A stretch of 30,367 bases of DNA from assembly GCA_900555835.1 (NCBI GenBank), contig USMK01000018.1, positions 1-30,367 on the forward strand, written 5' to 3'. This DNA is from an uncultured Clostridium sp. (GTDB lineage: Bacteria > Bacillota > Clostridia > TANB77 > CAG-508). The translations under genes were made by a program, and so were the position numbers. This document shows positions 16,914 through 24,453 of the stretch, piece after piece; position 1 is the first letter of the stretch, and every line of letters begins with the position of its first letter. The notes beneath the pieces are model-generated. The model searched no databases, had not been told where the DNA came from, and was given only the letters and a program-made list of their open reading frames with translations.

Positions 16914-18453
16914 TTACTCCACCTTTTCTTTATTTTTTAAACTTAAATATTCTAATGCTAAAAGCACCCAATATATTGGTTCAACTATTACTACCCACAA
17001 ATTAAAAAAATCTGATATTAAATAGCAAATAATCGCTATTAAAAAAATTTTTGAATATTCATTTTTATTTTTTAACCCTTCTTTAATTTGAAAATATATA
17101 AAAATTAAATAACTCACAAGGCCTATAATTCCTATATTGATAAGAATTGTTAAATATACATTTCCTGCCGTATCATTTATTGAAAGTTCTCCGTAAATTG
17201 GCTACATCTTGTGTATATTTGTCCATAAATCTTACAGCAAAAGTATCTGGTCCAGTTCCCAATAATGTATATTCATTTAATAAGCAAACTGTTCTTTTCC
17301 ATAAAAACATTCTATATGTACCAAATGTATCGTCCAAATTTCCATGCAATATCTGATGGACCTGATGTAACATTCCATGATTAAAATTTATAAAATATAA
17401 TCCGATTATTGCTAGTATTGCTAAAATCAGCATTGTTACATACATTTTTTTTATTATCTTGCTTTTGGGGTTAATTGTAAATTTCATATTTTTTAATATA
17501 TATGCCAATACCATAAAAATCCCAAATATAATAATCAATGCTAATGCTGTTTTATTAAATTGAAAATATAATCCGAGTTTTCCTATATCATAGTGATATT
17601 CTGGATTGATTATTATGTTTATAATCATTCCTAATATTATCATATCAATAGCAATTAAAGTTCTAGATAAATATTTACTATTTGTAATAATAAAAGGAAA
17701 TAGTAAAATAAAAGTTGCTATAAACGCGACAGTTCCACTCATTACATTTATTATAACAAATATAAAAAATCCCATAAACACAGACAGTAAATGTACTATT
17801 TTATAAATTTTCTTTTCGTCGAGTATTACAAATGCTGAAAATGATACAGTAAGTAGCATACAATATATAGCTGATATAAAATCTATATTTCCTATGGTTC
17901 CCATAAAACTAACATTATGAGTTCCAATTCCTTCTTGATACATATTTAATGGATTAAATCCAATATACTGCAATATGCAGACTAAATTTAAACATATAGA
18001 AGATATTGAAAAATATAAAACCATTCTTTTTTCAAATTTTCCAAACAGAGTAATCGCCAAAAAGGTTAAGCAGTATAAAGAAATTGTTATTAAACCTTCG
18101 CCTCTTCCAACTCCAACAAACAAATTATATTTGTCAAAATATGGTGATATTATACAAGAAACAATGTTGATTGCCCAAAATATAATTAGTGCATGCTGTA
18201 CTTTTGTCATTTTGTTTTTTATACCATTTATTTTATAAAAAATAAAATAATATAAATTGATTATTATAATAATAGCTAAATAAATAACTGAAATCCATAA
18301 AAAGCACCTGTACTTACATTCTAGTATTCTAAAAAAACCAGTAGCATCAATACACAATGGAAATATGATTATAATATTGGCAATATATAACTCTGTAATC
18401 TTATTTAATAACACTTGCATTTTATCTGAATTTTTATTATCTATATTTTCCAT
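16914..18453 (-). CDS. O-antigen ligase/polymerase-like membrane protein, joined by +1 shift at CGG
   Basis: Polytopic envelope protein. From ATG 18453 (AAAGGAGGGGAA) the zero frame gives 420 codons with about ten helices and the Wzy/WaaL-type segment LLGTGPDTFAVRFMDKY. It then reads TTA CGG AGA and reaches TGA five codons later. Skipping the C (plus-strand g17193) gives NL-G-ELSINDTAGNVYL and then ILINIGIIGLVSYLIF through a final pair of helices, 512 aa in total. A GTGPDTF...N-YL...GI-GL arrangement is standard in O-antigen ligase-domain proteins, where the missing helices follow directly. It heads the surface-polymer operon; polymer identity is unknown. Confidence 0.82.
17191..17193 (-). 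other. CGG +1 frameshift site, O-antigen ligase-like gene codon 421
   Basis: Zero-frame context is TTA CGG AGA; the productive reading is TTA (C) GGA GAA. The joined frame continues 92 codons to its stop at 16914, just ahead of the next gene. Confidence 0.82.
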
Positions 18454-18476
18454 TTCCCCTCCTTTCCTTAAAAGCC

Positions 18477-18520
18477 AAAAAGCATAAACCTAGTACCAAA
18501 TACTAAGTTCATGCTTTTTT
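18477..18520 (-). terminator. Long terminator hairpin after mreB and repeat copy 2
   Basis: The arms AAAAAGCATAAACCTAGTA (18477-18495) and TACTAAGTTCATGCTTTTTT (18501-18520) pair over about 19 bp with two mismatches around a CCAAA loop. The minus strand ends in U's just before the O-antigen ligase-like gene; the plus strand also ends in T's, so it may be bidirectional. Confidence 0.8.
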
Positions 18521-18617
18521 CAATCATTTTTTATTTAATAATAAAGTGTGTGTGTGTGTGTACAGCCACAAGGCTTTCGGCGTTTATACATTTCATTGCT
18601 ACTTTTTCTCCTTCGTT
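18520..18617 (-). repeat. Dispersed repeat, copy 2: (AC)8 tract with possible 21-codon ORF
   Basis: Homologous to 40-140: the same (GT)8 at 18546-18561, ACAGCC-CAAGGCTTTC hairpin and CTCCTTCGTT block. On the minus strand an AAGGAG precedes ATG 18596 and a 21-codon ORF ending AVHTHTHFIIK with stop at 18531-18533. Length and frame match copy 1, although residues 2-5 differ. It lies between mreB and its terminator, as copy 1 lies after spoIIIAH. Confidence 0.65.
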
Positions 18618-18690
18618 ATATGATATTTTCTTTTATATCTTATCATATTAGTTTTATAATTAGCAATAGTTTTTTTATATTTTTTTAACT

Positions 18691-19692
18691 CTATCTCTTT
18701 TTCTCATCCAAAACATCTAAATTATCCAATGCTTTGCCTGTTCCTAGGGCTACGCATGATACTGCATCTTGGGCTATCATTACATTTATGCCTGTTTTTT
18801 CTTTTATTAGTTGGTCTAGTCCGTTTAAAAGACTTCCTCCACCTGTCATATATATTCCTTTGTCACTTATATCAGCTGCAAGTTCTGGTGGAGTCCTTTC
18901 TAATACCGAATGTACGGCATCAACAATTAGTCGACCTGGTTCTTCTAATGCTTCCATCATTTCGCTTGAACGAACAGTAATTGTTTTAGGAAGACCATCT
19001 CTTAAATCTCTACCCCTTACATCCATTTCAACATCTTGAATTCTAGGATAAACACATCCAATATTTATTTTAAGTTCCTCTGCTGTTCTTTCTCCAATTA
19101 TTATATTGTACTTTCTTTTTATATATTTAACAATATATTCGTCAAACTTATCTCCTGCGATTTTTAGTGATGTGCTTACAACAGAGCCACCAAGTGAAAT
19201 TACGGCAATATCAGTAGTACCTCCACCAATATCAACAATCATATTCCCACAAGGTTTAGATATATCAATTCCAGCACCAATAGCAGCAGCAATAGGTTCT
19301 TCGATTAAATATACCTTCCTAGCGCCAGCCTGTGAAGCAGCATCAATTACAGCTTTTTTCTCTACCTCTGTTACTTGTGAAGGAATACAAATCATAATTC
19401 TTGGTGAAAAAATAAACTTGCCACAAATTTTATTTATAAAAGTTTTAAGCATCTTTTCTGTTACCGTATAATTAGAAATAACCCCATCTCTTAGTGGTCT
19501 AGTAGCCACAATAGTGCCCGGTGTTCTACCAAGCATTCTTCTAGCTTCTTCTCCAACAGCCAAAACCTCATTAGTTACACTATTAACAGCAACAACAGAA
19601 GGTTCTCTTAAAACAATACCCTTTCCTCTAACATATGCAATTACAGTTGCAGTTCCCAAATCAATTCCAATATCCTGTCCAAAATGAAACAT
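18691..19692 (-). CDS. mreB: Rod-shape-determining actin homologue MreB/Mbl
   Basis: 333 aa from ATG 19692, supported by AAGGAG upstream and by the typical N-terminus MFHFGQDIGIDLGTATVIAY; an ATG at 19722 would add ten atypical residues. Actin-fold motifs: phosphate-1 DIGIDLGTAT, EEPIAAAIGAG, phosphate-2 MIVDIGGGTTDIAVISLGG, and the adenosine motif GIYMTGGGSLLNGLDQL. It polymerises under the membrane to guide peptidoglycan elongation. It is monocistronic here, with its own promoter; the usual mreC/mreD partners are not adjacent. The hydrophobic membrane-binding end (SLMFHF) is present. Confidence 0.95.
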   Translation of the reverse strand: MFHFGQDIGIDLGTATVIAYVRGKGIVLREPSVVAVNSVTNEVLAVGEEARRMLGRTPGTIVATRPLRDGVISNYTVTEKMLKTFINKICGKFIFSPRIMICIPSQVTEVEKKAVIDAASQAGARKVYLIEEPIAAAIGAGIDISKPCGNMIVDIGGGTTDIAVISLGGSVVSTSLKIAGDKFDEYIVKYIKRKYNIIIGERTAEELKINIGCVYPRIQDVEMDVRGRDLRDGLPKTITVRSSEMMEALEEPGRLIVDAVHSVLERTPPELAADISDKGIYMTGGGSLLNGLDQLIKEKTGINVMIAQDAVSCVALGTGKALDNLDVLDEKKR

Positions 19693-19743
19693 CAAACTTA
19701 ACTCCTTTTTCTCTCTTTTCATTATTGTTACAATTTTGTTACA

Positions 19744-19772
19744 ATTATATTACACTTTTTCAAAAATATCAA
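19744..19772 (-). promoter_or_regulatory. mreB promoter
   Basis: Minus strand: -35 TTGATA (19772-19767), 17 bases, perfect -10 TATAAT (19749-19744). Two TTGTTACAA-like direct repeats lie in the leader between it and the start codon. Confidence 0.65.
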
Positions 19773-19790
19773 TGCTTTTTGAAAGAAAAA

Positions 19791-19833
19791 GCACGAACAT
19801 CAGCTTTCATTTAATCCTAGCCAACATTCGTGC
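19791..19833 (-). terminator. Terminator after the 19855-20337 gene
   Basis: Stem GCACGAA (19791-19797) and TTCGTGC (19827-19833) with a large partly structured loop. On the minus strand it is followed by TTTTTC. It separates the gene from the mreB promoter. Confidence 0.65.
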
Positions 19834-19854
19834 ATTTAATCTTTTTATAATTCA

Positions 19855-20337
19855 TTACAATACATAATAAAGTACAACCAAGGCTCCAACAATTCCAATT
19901 GATAAATAACCTTTGCTTACCAAATCAAGTTGAACATCTGTTAAACTTGTAACCTCATTCACTGTTGATATTTGATAAGAAGCTATATTATTAAGCTCAA
20001 AATTTACTTTAAAATCCTTTTTTTCTCCTGAACTAATACTGCCCAAATCTATGTATTTTCTTCCCATACAATGTCCATATTTGCTATAAAACTCAAATTG
20101 CAAATATTTAGGAGCATCCTGTGCATCCTCTTTTTTAGTAATACTCCCCTCTACATATCCACTAACATTTGTAGCCTCCGCTTTACCAATTTGAACACTA
20201 TAACCCGTTGTATCATTTTTAGCACAACTCATTTCCTTATAACTATTGGCCAATGAAACACTTACAAGAACATCTGTTAATACATAAAAAGCTACAAATA
20301 TCAAAAAATATATCAAAAATGTTTTCATTCTTTCCAT
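19855..20337 (-). CDS. Uncharacterised membrane protein, two helices and FxLYD-like ectodomain
   Basis: 160 aa, no recognised name. N-terminal membrane helix (about residues 5-29), an extracellular beta-type domain (about 35-135) containing EATNVSGYVEGSITKK, KYLQFEFYSKYG and LGSISSGEKKDFKVNFEL, and a C-terminal helix (about 143-159). The strand pattern (new covalent material, 'more than' phrasing K-LQFEFYSKYG, then I-SGEKKDF) resembles FxLYD domains, whose role is unclear. RBS GGGGGATT, own promoter and terminator. Confidence 0.7.
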   Translation of the reverse strand: MERMKTFLIYFLIFVAFYVLTDVLVSVSLANSYKEMSCAKNDTTGYSVQIGKAEATNVSGYVEGSITKKEDAQDAPKYLQFEFYSKYGHCMGRKYIDLGSISSGEKKDFKVNFELNNIASYQISTVNEVTSLTDVQLDLVSKGYLSIGIVGALVVLYYVL

Positions 20338-20438
20338 TATATAATCCCCCTAAAATACTTTATATACACTGTTTCTTTACTCTATACTCGTCAGCATCCT
20401 TTATCTGCCACTTTTTAAAATAATATATCTCGTCTAAT

Positions 20439-20467
20439 ATTATACCTTAGTGTACATAAAAAGTAAA
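20439..20467 (-). promoter_or_regulatory. Promoter of the 19855-20337 gene
   Basis: Minus strand: -35 TTTACT (20467-20462), 17 bases, perfect -10 TATAAT (20444-20439). It lies between the SMR gene stop and this gene, with a leader of about 95 bases. Confidence 0.55.
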
Positions 20468-20476
20468 TACTTAGAC

Positions 20477-20831
20477 TTACGCTCTTTTAAAATTCATAAT
20501 AATAATTCCAACAATAACAATAATAGCACCAATTACAGACTGAATAGACATATTCTCCTTAAACACAACAGCAGATGCCACCAATGTTAATATCTGCACA
20601 ATTCCAGTTACAATCGGATAAATATAACTCAAATCAAACATGGTAATAACCCTAGTAAACAACAAAAAGCTACCTAAATAACAAACAAAACCAATTCCAC
20701 TAACAATACTCATACCCAAAGTAATTGTACCATCCTTAACATCCAAAGACCCTGGATTTCCCCCGCAACTTCATAAAAATCAACCCAGCCACGGTCAAAC
20801 ATAAATAAACACCAATCAAAACATACTGCAT
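20477..20831 (-). CDS. SMR/EamA-like small membrane transporter, joined by +1 shift at CGG
   Basis: Four-helix drug/metabolite exporter family protein. ATG 20831 has an ideal AGGAGG six bases upstream. Zero frame reads 22 codons ending GLIFMKL, then CGG GGG AAA, and stops nine codons later. Skipping the C (plus-strand g20765) gives KL-G-GNPGSLDVKDGTITLG and continues to 117 aa, the normal SMR-like length. The second and later helices (VSGIGFVCYLGSFLLFTRV, DLSYIYPIVTGIVQILTLVA, SVIGAIIVIVGIIIM) follow. Without the shift only 89 aa lacking the first helix would be called. Substrate unknown. Confidence 0.85.
20763..20765 (-). other. CGG +1 frameshift site, SMR-like gene codon 23
   Basis: Zero-frame context is TTG CGG GGG AAA; the productive reading is TTG (C) GGG GGA AAT CCA. 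The restored LGGNPG loop after helix 1 is typical of this transporter group. It is the only site with GGG as the resulting Gly codon. Confidence 0.83.
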
Positions 20832-20969
20832 AATAATCCTCCTACTCGTATTCTCCATATAAACTTCCACCTCTTAGTATCATTCTCTATTACTTCTAGT
20901 GCCTCTTGATTATATGATACAAAATTAATTTAGTCAAGCGAAAATATTTTTCAAGTTATGTAAACTGTT

Positions 20970-20998
20970 TTGCTTTTTTCTTCATTTAGTGATATAAT
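20970..20998 (+). promoter_or_regulatory. Promoter of the 21043-21864 gene
   Basis: -35 TTGCTT (20970-20975), 17 bases, -10 TATAAT (20993-20998). A second TATAAT at 21004-21009 could serve a shifted start. Confidence 0.55.
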
Positions 20999-21042
20999 AA
21001 AAATATAATCATTGCAATCGAATAACTAAGGAGGAGATAATT

Positions 21043-21864
21043 ATGGCAAGATATACATCAAATAAAAAACTTTCCGAAATGGAACCAACCAAAAAAAACA
21101 GCAAAAAAATTTGGGCAATGCTTTTAAGTGGAGTAGCAGCAGTTAGCATCGCTTCTGGTTTTGCTTATGCTAACCTAAAAGATAATCTACAACATAATTC
21201 AGATGTAAGAAATACCCCAATCGAATTCGAAATGAACACATCTGCATCTGGTACACCTGTACTTTCAAAATACTTAAAAGATAACAAACAAACAATTGAT
21301 ACATTAAGAAGAGACTTAATTTCATATCAAGAATACCACAATATGCCAAATCGTTCAGAAGCAACAGAAAAAAAGATGGAAGCATTAATTAATAAATTAA
21401 GCTCACCAGAAACATTATATACAGTCAGTCAATTTTCATTAAACCTTGTAAAAGCTAAAATGGCTGATGCATATAAATTAAAAGATTATCATGATATACA
21501 AGTAAGAGTTTCTAATGATCCCACTGTTCCAAGAGAGTATAGCATAATTAATACCGAAACTAATGAGCTTTTATTTAAACCTGATATTGGATTTTTCAGT
21601 AAATCCGATGCAGAAAAAATGAAACTACACGAAACTATTGAAAAAACGATTGCTTTGCAAAATGTAGAAGCTGATAAAGATTCAAAATCAGATAAAACAA
21701 GGTTTGCTAATCAAGCATATTTATTATACAACTCTGCAATAAAAACTGCTAATACAAAATACATTGCAAAAAACGGAAAACTTATGGAAGTTGGAGAACC
21801 AAAAGTGGTTACACCTACTCTTACTCAAAAAGTAAAAGATACGGACGACGAAAGAGGTTTATAA
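21043..21864 (+). CDS. Uncharacterised membrane-anchored extracytoplasmic protein
   Basis: 273 aa. A lysine-rich cytoplasmic N-terminus (about 1-22) is followed by one hydrophobic segment with a signal-like end (WAMLLSGVAAVSIASGFAYA, about 26-45). A long hydrophilic, mostly helical domain follows with no cysteines, containing LSKYLKDNKQTIDTLRRDLI and EATEKKMEALINKLSSPETLY. No known domain was recognised. RBS AAGGAGGAG; own promoter; strong terminator downstream. Two CGG trinucleotides (AAC GGA, ACG GAC) are out of phase. Confidence 0.75.
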   Translation: MARYTSNKKLSEMEPTKKNSKKIWAMLLSGVAAVSIASGFAYANLKDNLQHNSDVRNTPIEFEMNTSASGTPVLSKYLKDNKQTIDTLRRDLISYQEYHNMPNRSEATEKKMEALINKLSSPETLYTVSQFSLNLVKAKMADAYKLKDYHDIQVRVSNDPTVPREYSIINTETNELLFKPDIGFFSKSDAEKMKLHETIEKTIALQNVEADKDSKSDKTRFANQAYLLYNSAIKTANTKYIAKNGKLMEVGEPKVVTPTLTQKVKDTDDERGL

Positions 21865-21885
21865 TAATTATTCATAATATATATT

Positions 21886-21926
21886 AACAAACATAAACTA
21901 TATAAAAAGTTTATGTTTGTTTTTTT
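21886..21926 (+). terminator. Strong Rho-independent terminator
   Basis: Perfect 14-bp stem AACAAACATAAACT (21886-21899) and AGTTTATGTTTGTT (21908-21921) followed by TTTTT. It lies directly before the RBS of the next gene, so it may also act as an attenuator. Confidence 0.85.
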
Positions 21927-21941
21927 ATGGAGGTTACTTAT

Positions 21942-22493
21942 ATGTTTGTTTATAATTTGAAACTAAATCGTACTAGCATTTTCAAAATTTTGCTGGTTAT
22001 TGCAATTATTGTATTTGTTACACTCTTTGGAATCGCGGTATATAGAATCGTTTCGACAAGTTTAAATAAATCGTTTAAAGTAAATGATTCTATTTTACAA
22101 GGCGAAGTTGCTACACTTACCTCAGATAATTATACAGATGTACTTAAAATGGTACATAATGATTTGAATACATATCTAGGACAAAAAATTAAATTTACTG
22201 GCTATGTTTACAGAGCACCAGATTTTGCTGAAAATGAATTTGTTTTAGCGAGAAATATGCTAGTAAACAATAATACTCAAAGCCTAATAGTGGGATTTTT
22301 GTGCAATTGCAACGAAATCAAACAATTTTCTGATAACACTTGGGTTGAAATAACAGGCGAAATTACCAAAGGCAATTATCACGGAGAAATTCCAGTAATT
22401 AAAATCACACAAATAAATAAAGCCCAAAAGCCAGACGACGAATATGTATATCCACCAGACAACACCTATATTCCTACTACTGTAATATTTTAA
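21942..22493 (+). CDS. Membrane protein with TIGR03943/DUF1980 (YcgQ-like) C-terminal domain
   Basis: 183 aa from ATG 21942, placed eight bases after GGAGG; an ATG at 21927 overlaps that site. One N-terminal membrane helix (about 15-38), then a domain with GQKIKFTGYVYRAPDF, FVLARNMLV and WVEITGEITKGNY...IPVIKITQINK. These resemble the soluble half of the TIGR03943 proteins (GG-x-V-x-V-TG-Y-V, LARF-x-ISCC). The usual cysteine pair is represented by FLCNCNE. These proteins often accompany YcgR-type permeases; none is adjacent, so the function is open. Confidence 0.6.
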   Translation: MFVYNLKLNRTSIFKILLVIAIIVFVTLFGIAVYRIVSTSLNKSFKVNDSILQGEVATLTSDNYTDVLKMVHNDLNTYLGQKIKFTGYVYRAPDFAENEFVLARNMLVNNNTQSLIVGFLCNCNEIKQFSDNTWVEITGEITKGNYHGEIPVIKITQINKAQKPDDEYVYPPDNTYIPTTVIF

Positions 22494-22514
22494 AAAATAA
22501 TCTGTTATACAGAA

Positions 22515-22561
22515 AACCCAAATTGTTAAAACAATTTATCTAACAATCTGGGTTCTCTTTT
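22515..22561 (+). terminator. Convergent terminator between 22493 and 22626
   Basis: Stem AACCCAAATTGTTA (22515-22528) and TAACAATCTGGGTT (22541-22554), one G-T mismatch, followed by CTCTTTTT on the plus strand. The gene on the other side converges on it. Confidence 0.75.
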
Positions 22562-22625
22562 TATATAAAATCAATTAAAAATTATTCAATATCGTTTATC
22601 TCAATACTATAAATAGTCAAAAATT

Positions 22626-23723
22626 TTATTTTCTATCAAATATCGTCTTAACTACCCCTTTATCAATCAATGTTCCATATACATTTTTTATTACAATTAA
22701 TGCTATTGGTCCTATTAATAGTCCCAATACTCCTATTATTTTAAAGCCTGTATACATTGCTATTAGTGTGAATATTGGGTGTATGCCAATTTGTTTGCTT
22801 ACGATTTTTGGTTCTAGGAATTGTCTTACTATGGAAATTACTGCAAGTATTACTAATATTCCTATTGCAAGTTTTATGTTTCCATTTATAGCTTCAATTA
22901 CTGCCCAAGGTACCATTGCTGTTCCAGACCCAAGTATTGGCAAAGCATCTACGAAGCCAATTCCCAGTGCAGCTAAAAATGGATATTGAACATCTAGTCC
23001 TATCCATTTTAAAATATATAATCCCACAAGAACCTCCACAAAAGCCATTGCCACTAATATAAATTCAGCTTTTAAGTATGAGCCTAAACTGCTTATAAGT
23101 TCCCTAATATGCAAAAATACTCTCTTTACCCAGGTTTTGGGAAAGTGATGTTCTACTTGATCTACCATATATAATTTATCTACACAAATAAAATATGTTG
23201 CCATTAGCGTAACAGCAATGTAAATCCCTATTGTTGGCAAGCTTGTTAGCCATTGTATAAAAACATTTAGGAAATTACTTAGCATTTTAGATACATTTCC
23301 TATCACATCTTGTGTTGAACTTTGCATTATTGATGTAATTTGTTCGGGAATATGAATTCTTTCAAACTTAAATTTGTCCATTATCCATTGGCATTGATTA
23401 TATATTTTTTCCGAATATTCATTGATTTTTCCTAGAAAATTATAAGATTCAGAAACTAATGTTATAACTCCCCAAGTTATTATTCCAATAAGTATTGCAG
23501 ATACAATAATAAGTACAATTATAGCTGATGTTTTCCTAGACAGCTTGCTCTTTTTGTGAACTCTTTTCACAAGTGGCTCTATTAACATAGCTATAATAAA
23601 GGCGATAACAAATGGCATATAAAATATGGAACATTTTATCAATATATAGAAGCCCACAATGCTTAAAAATAGTATAAAAATTCTTTTTAGCACTTTACTC
23701 CAATATCCCATATCTACTACCAT
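22626..23723 (-). CDS. AI-2E family transporter, sporulation YtvI-like
   Basis: 365 aa with about eight hydrophobic helices in the AI-2E (PerM) pattern. N-terminal pair of helices with MPFVIAFIIAMLIEPLVKRV, a soluble helical middle (about 90-150), and a C-terminal half with FLAALGIGFVDALPILGSGTAMVPWAV and RQFLEPKIVSKQIGIHPIFTLIAMYTG, which are family hallmarks. The size and motifs match the sporulation integral membrane protein YtvI, and the window belongs to a spore former, but separation from other AI-2E members needs a tree. RBS AGGAGG before ATG 23723. Confidence 0.82.
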   Translation of the reverse strand: MVVDMGYWSKVLKRIFILFLSIVGFYILIKCSIFYMPFVIAFIIAMLIEPLVKRVHKKSKLSRKTSAIIVLIIVSAILIGIITWGVITLVSESYNFLGKINEYSEKIYNQCQWIMDKFKFERIHIPEQITSIMQSSTQDVIGNVSKMLSNFLNVFIQWLTSLPTIGIYIAVTLMATYFICVDKLYMVDQVEHHFPKTWVKRVFLHIRELISSLGSYLKAEFILVAMAFVEVLVGLYILKWIGLDVQYPFLAALGIGFVDALPILGSGTAMVPWAVIEAINGNIKLAIGILVILAVISIVRQFLEPKIVSKQIGIHPIFTLIAMYTGFKIIGVLGLLIGPIALIVIKNVYGTLIDKGVVKTIFDRK

Positions 23724-23773
23724 TTGTCCACCTCCTATTTTTTATTTTATTCTTTTGCTGTTAATTTATTCAC

Positions 23774-24400
23774 TTAATACAAATTATCATAATAGTTATT
23801 CATTCCATTTTGATTTGTATTATATGGGAATACTCCTGCATCTCTTGGCATTGGTGGTCTTGGTGGAGGATTTCCTCCTGGTGGAAATGGTGGACGCCCT
23901 GGTGGTGGCATCGGTGGCCTTCCTGGTGGAATAGGTGGTCTGCCTGGCCTTCTGTTAAGCAATTCTCTTAGTATTAAAATTCTTATTAAATCTTGTAATG
24001 TATTATTTGGTCTTCTTTGTCTTGTTTCTCTTTCTATTTTGTTATTTTCTGTTTTCGAACTGTAGGTATTGTTTTTGCTAGTTGATGTATTTCTTACTTC
24101 ATTTTTTTGAGTTTCTTCCATTCTTACATCTTCTAGTTCCAAATTTGAATACACCTCTTTTGTTAATTTACTAACAAACTCTTCCGTTATTTCTCCTCTA
24201 TATTGGTTACAAGCCTTGCACACCATTGGATATGCTATTTTATATATTTCTGGATATAATTTTTCTATTTCAACATCTTCCATATCTCTATTTTCATTTT
24301 GATATGCCATATTGTAATATCCATTATATGTAGGCATTCGGCTATTTTGAGGATATCCTAATACATCTCGCATATATTCTTCATAACTCTGATAGTACAT
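23774..24400 (-). CDS. Uncharacterised proline-rich protein, possible spore surface protein
   Basis: 208 aa, no signal peptide or membrane helix. N-terminal half: Tyr/Asn-rich MYYQSYEEYMRDVLGYPQNS, then a small helical domain with EKLYPEIYKIAYPMVCKACNQYRGEI (CxxC). A Ser/Thr/Asn linker leads to LQDLIRILILRELLNRR and a tract of RPPxPPGRPPMPPPGRPPFPPGG type (about 153-185). Composition resembles clostridial coat or exosporium proteins; this is inference. Its proline tract creates a spurious Val/Leu-rich ORF on the opposite strand. Confidence 0.65.
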   Translation of the reverse strand: MYYQSYEEYMRDVLGYPQNSRMPTYNGYYNMAYQNENRDMEDVEIEKLYPEIYKIAYPMVCKACNQYRGEITEEFVSKLTKEVYSNLELEDVRMEETQKNEVRNTSTSKNNTYSSKTENNKIERETRQRRPNNTLQDLIRILILRELLNRRPGRPPIPPGRPPMPPPGRPPFPPGGNPPPRPPMPRDAGVFPYNTNQNGMNNYYDNLY

Positions 24401-24453
24401 AATAAACCTCCTAAATTTAGTTTTTATATACTATTCATTAAAATTTGGTTTGG

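Noticed and set aside
20763..20765. Classical programmed +1 shift of the prfB type
   Set aside because: No shared slippery codon, no in-frame stop directly after the site, and no internal Shine-Dalgarno-like stimulator common to the seven sites.
23659..23934. Val/Leu-rich plus-strand ORF
   Set aside because: Antisense shadow of the proline-rich tract of the 23774-24400 gene and of the AI-2E gene; no RBS.
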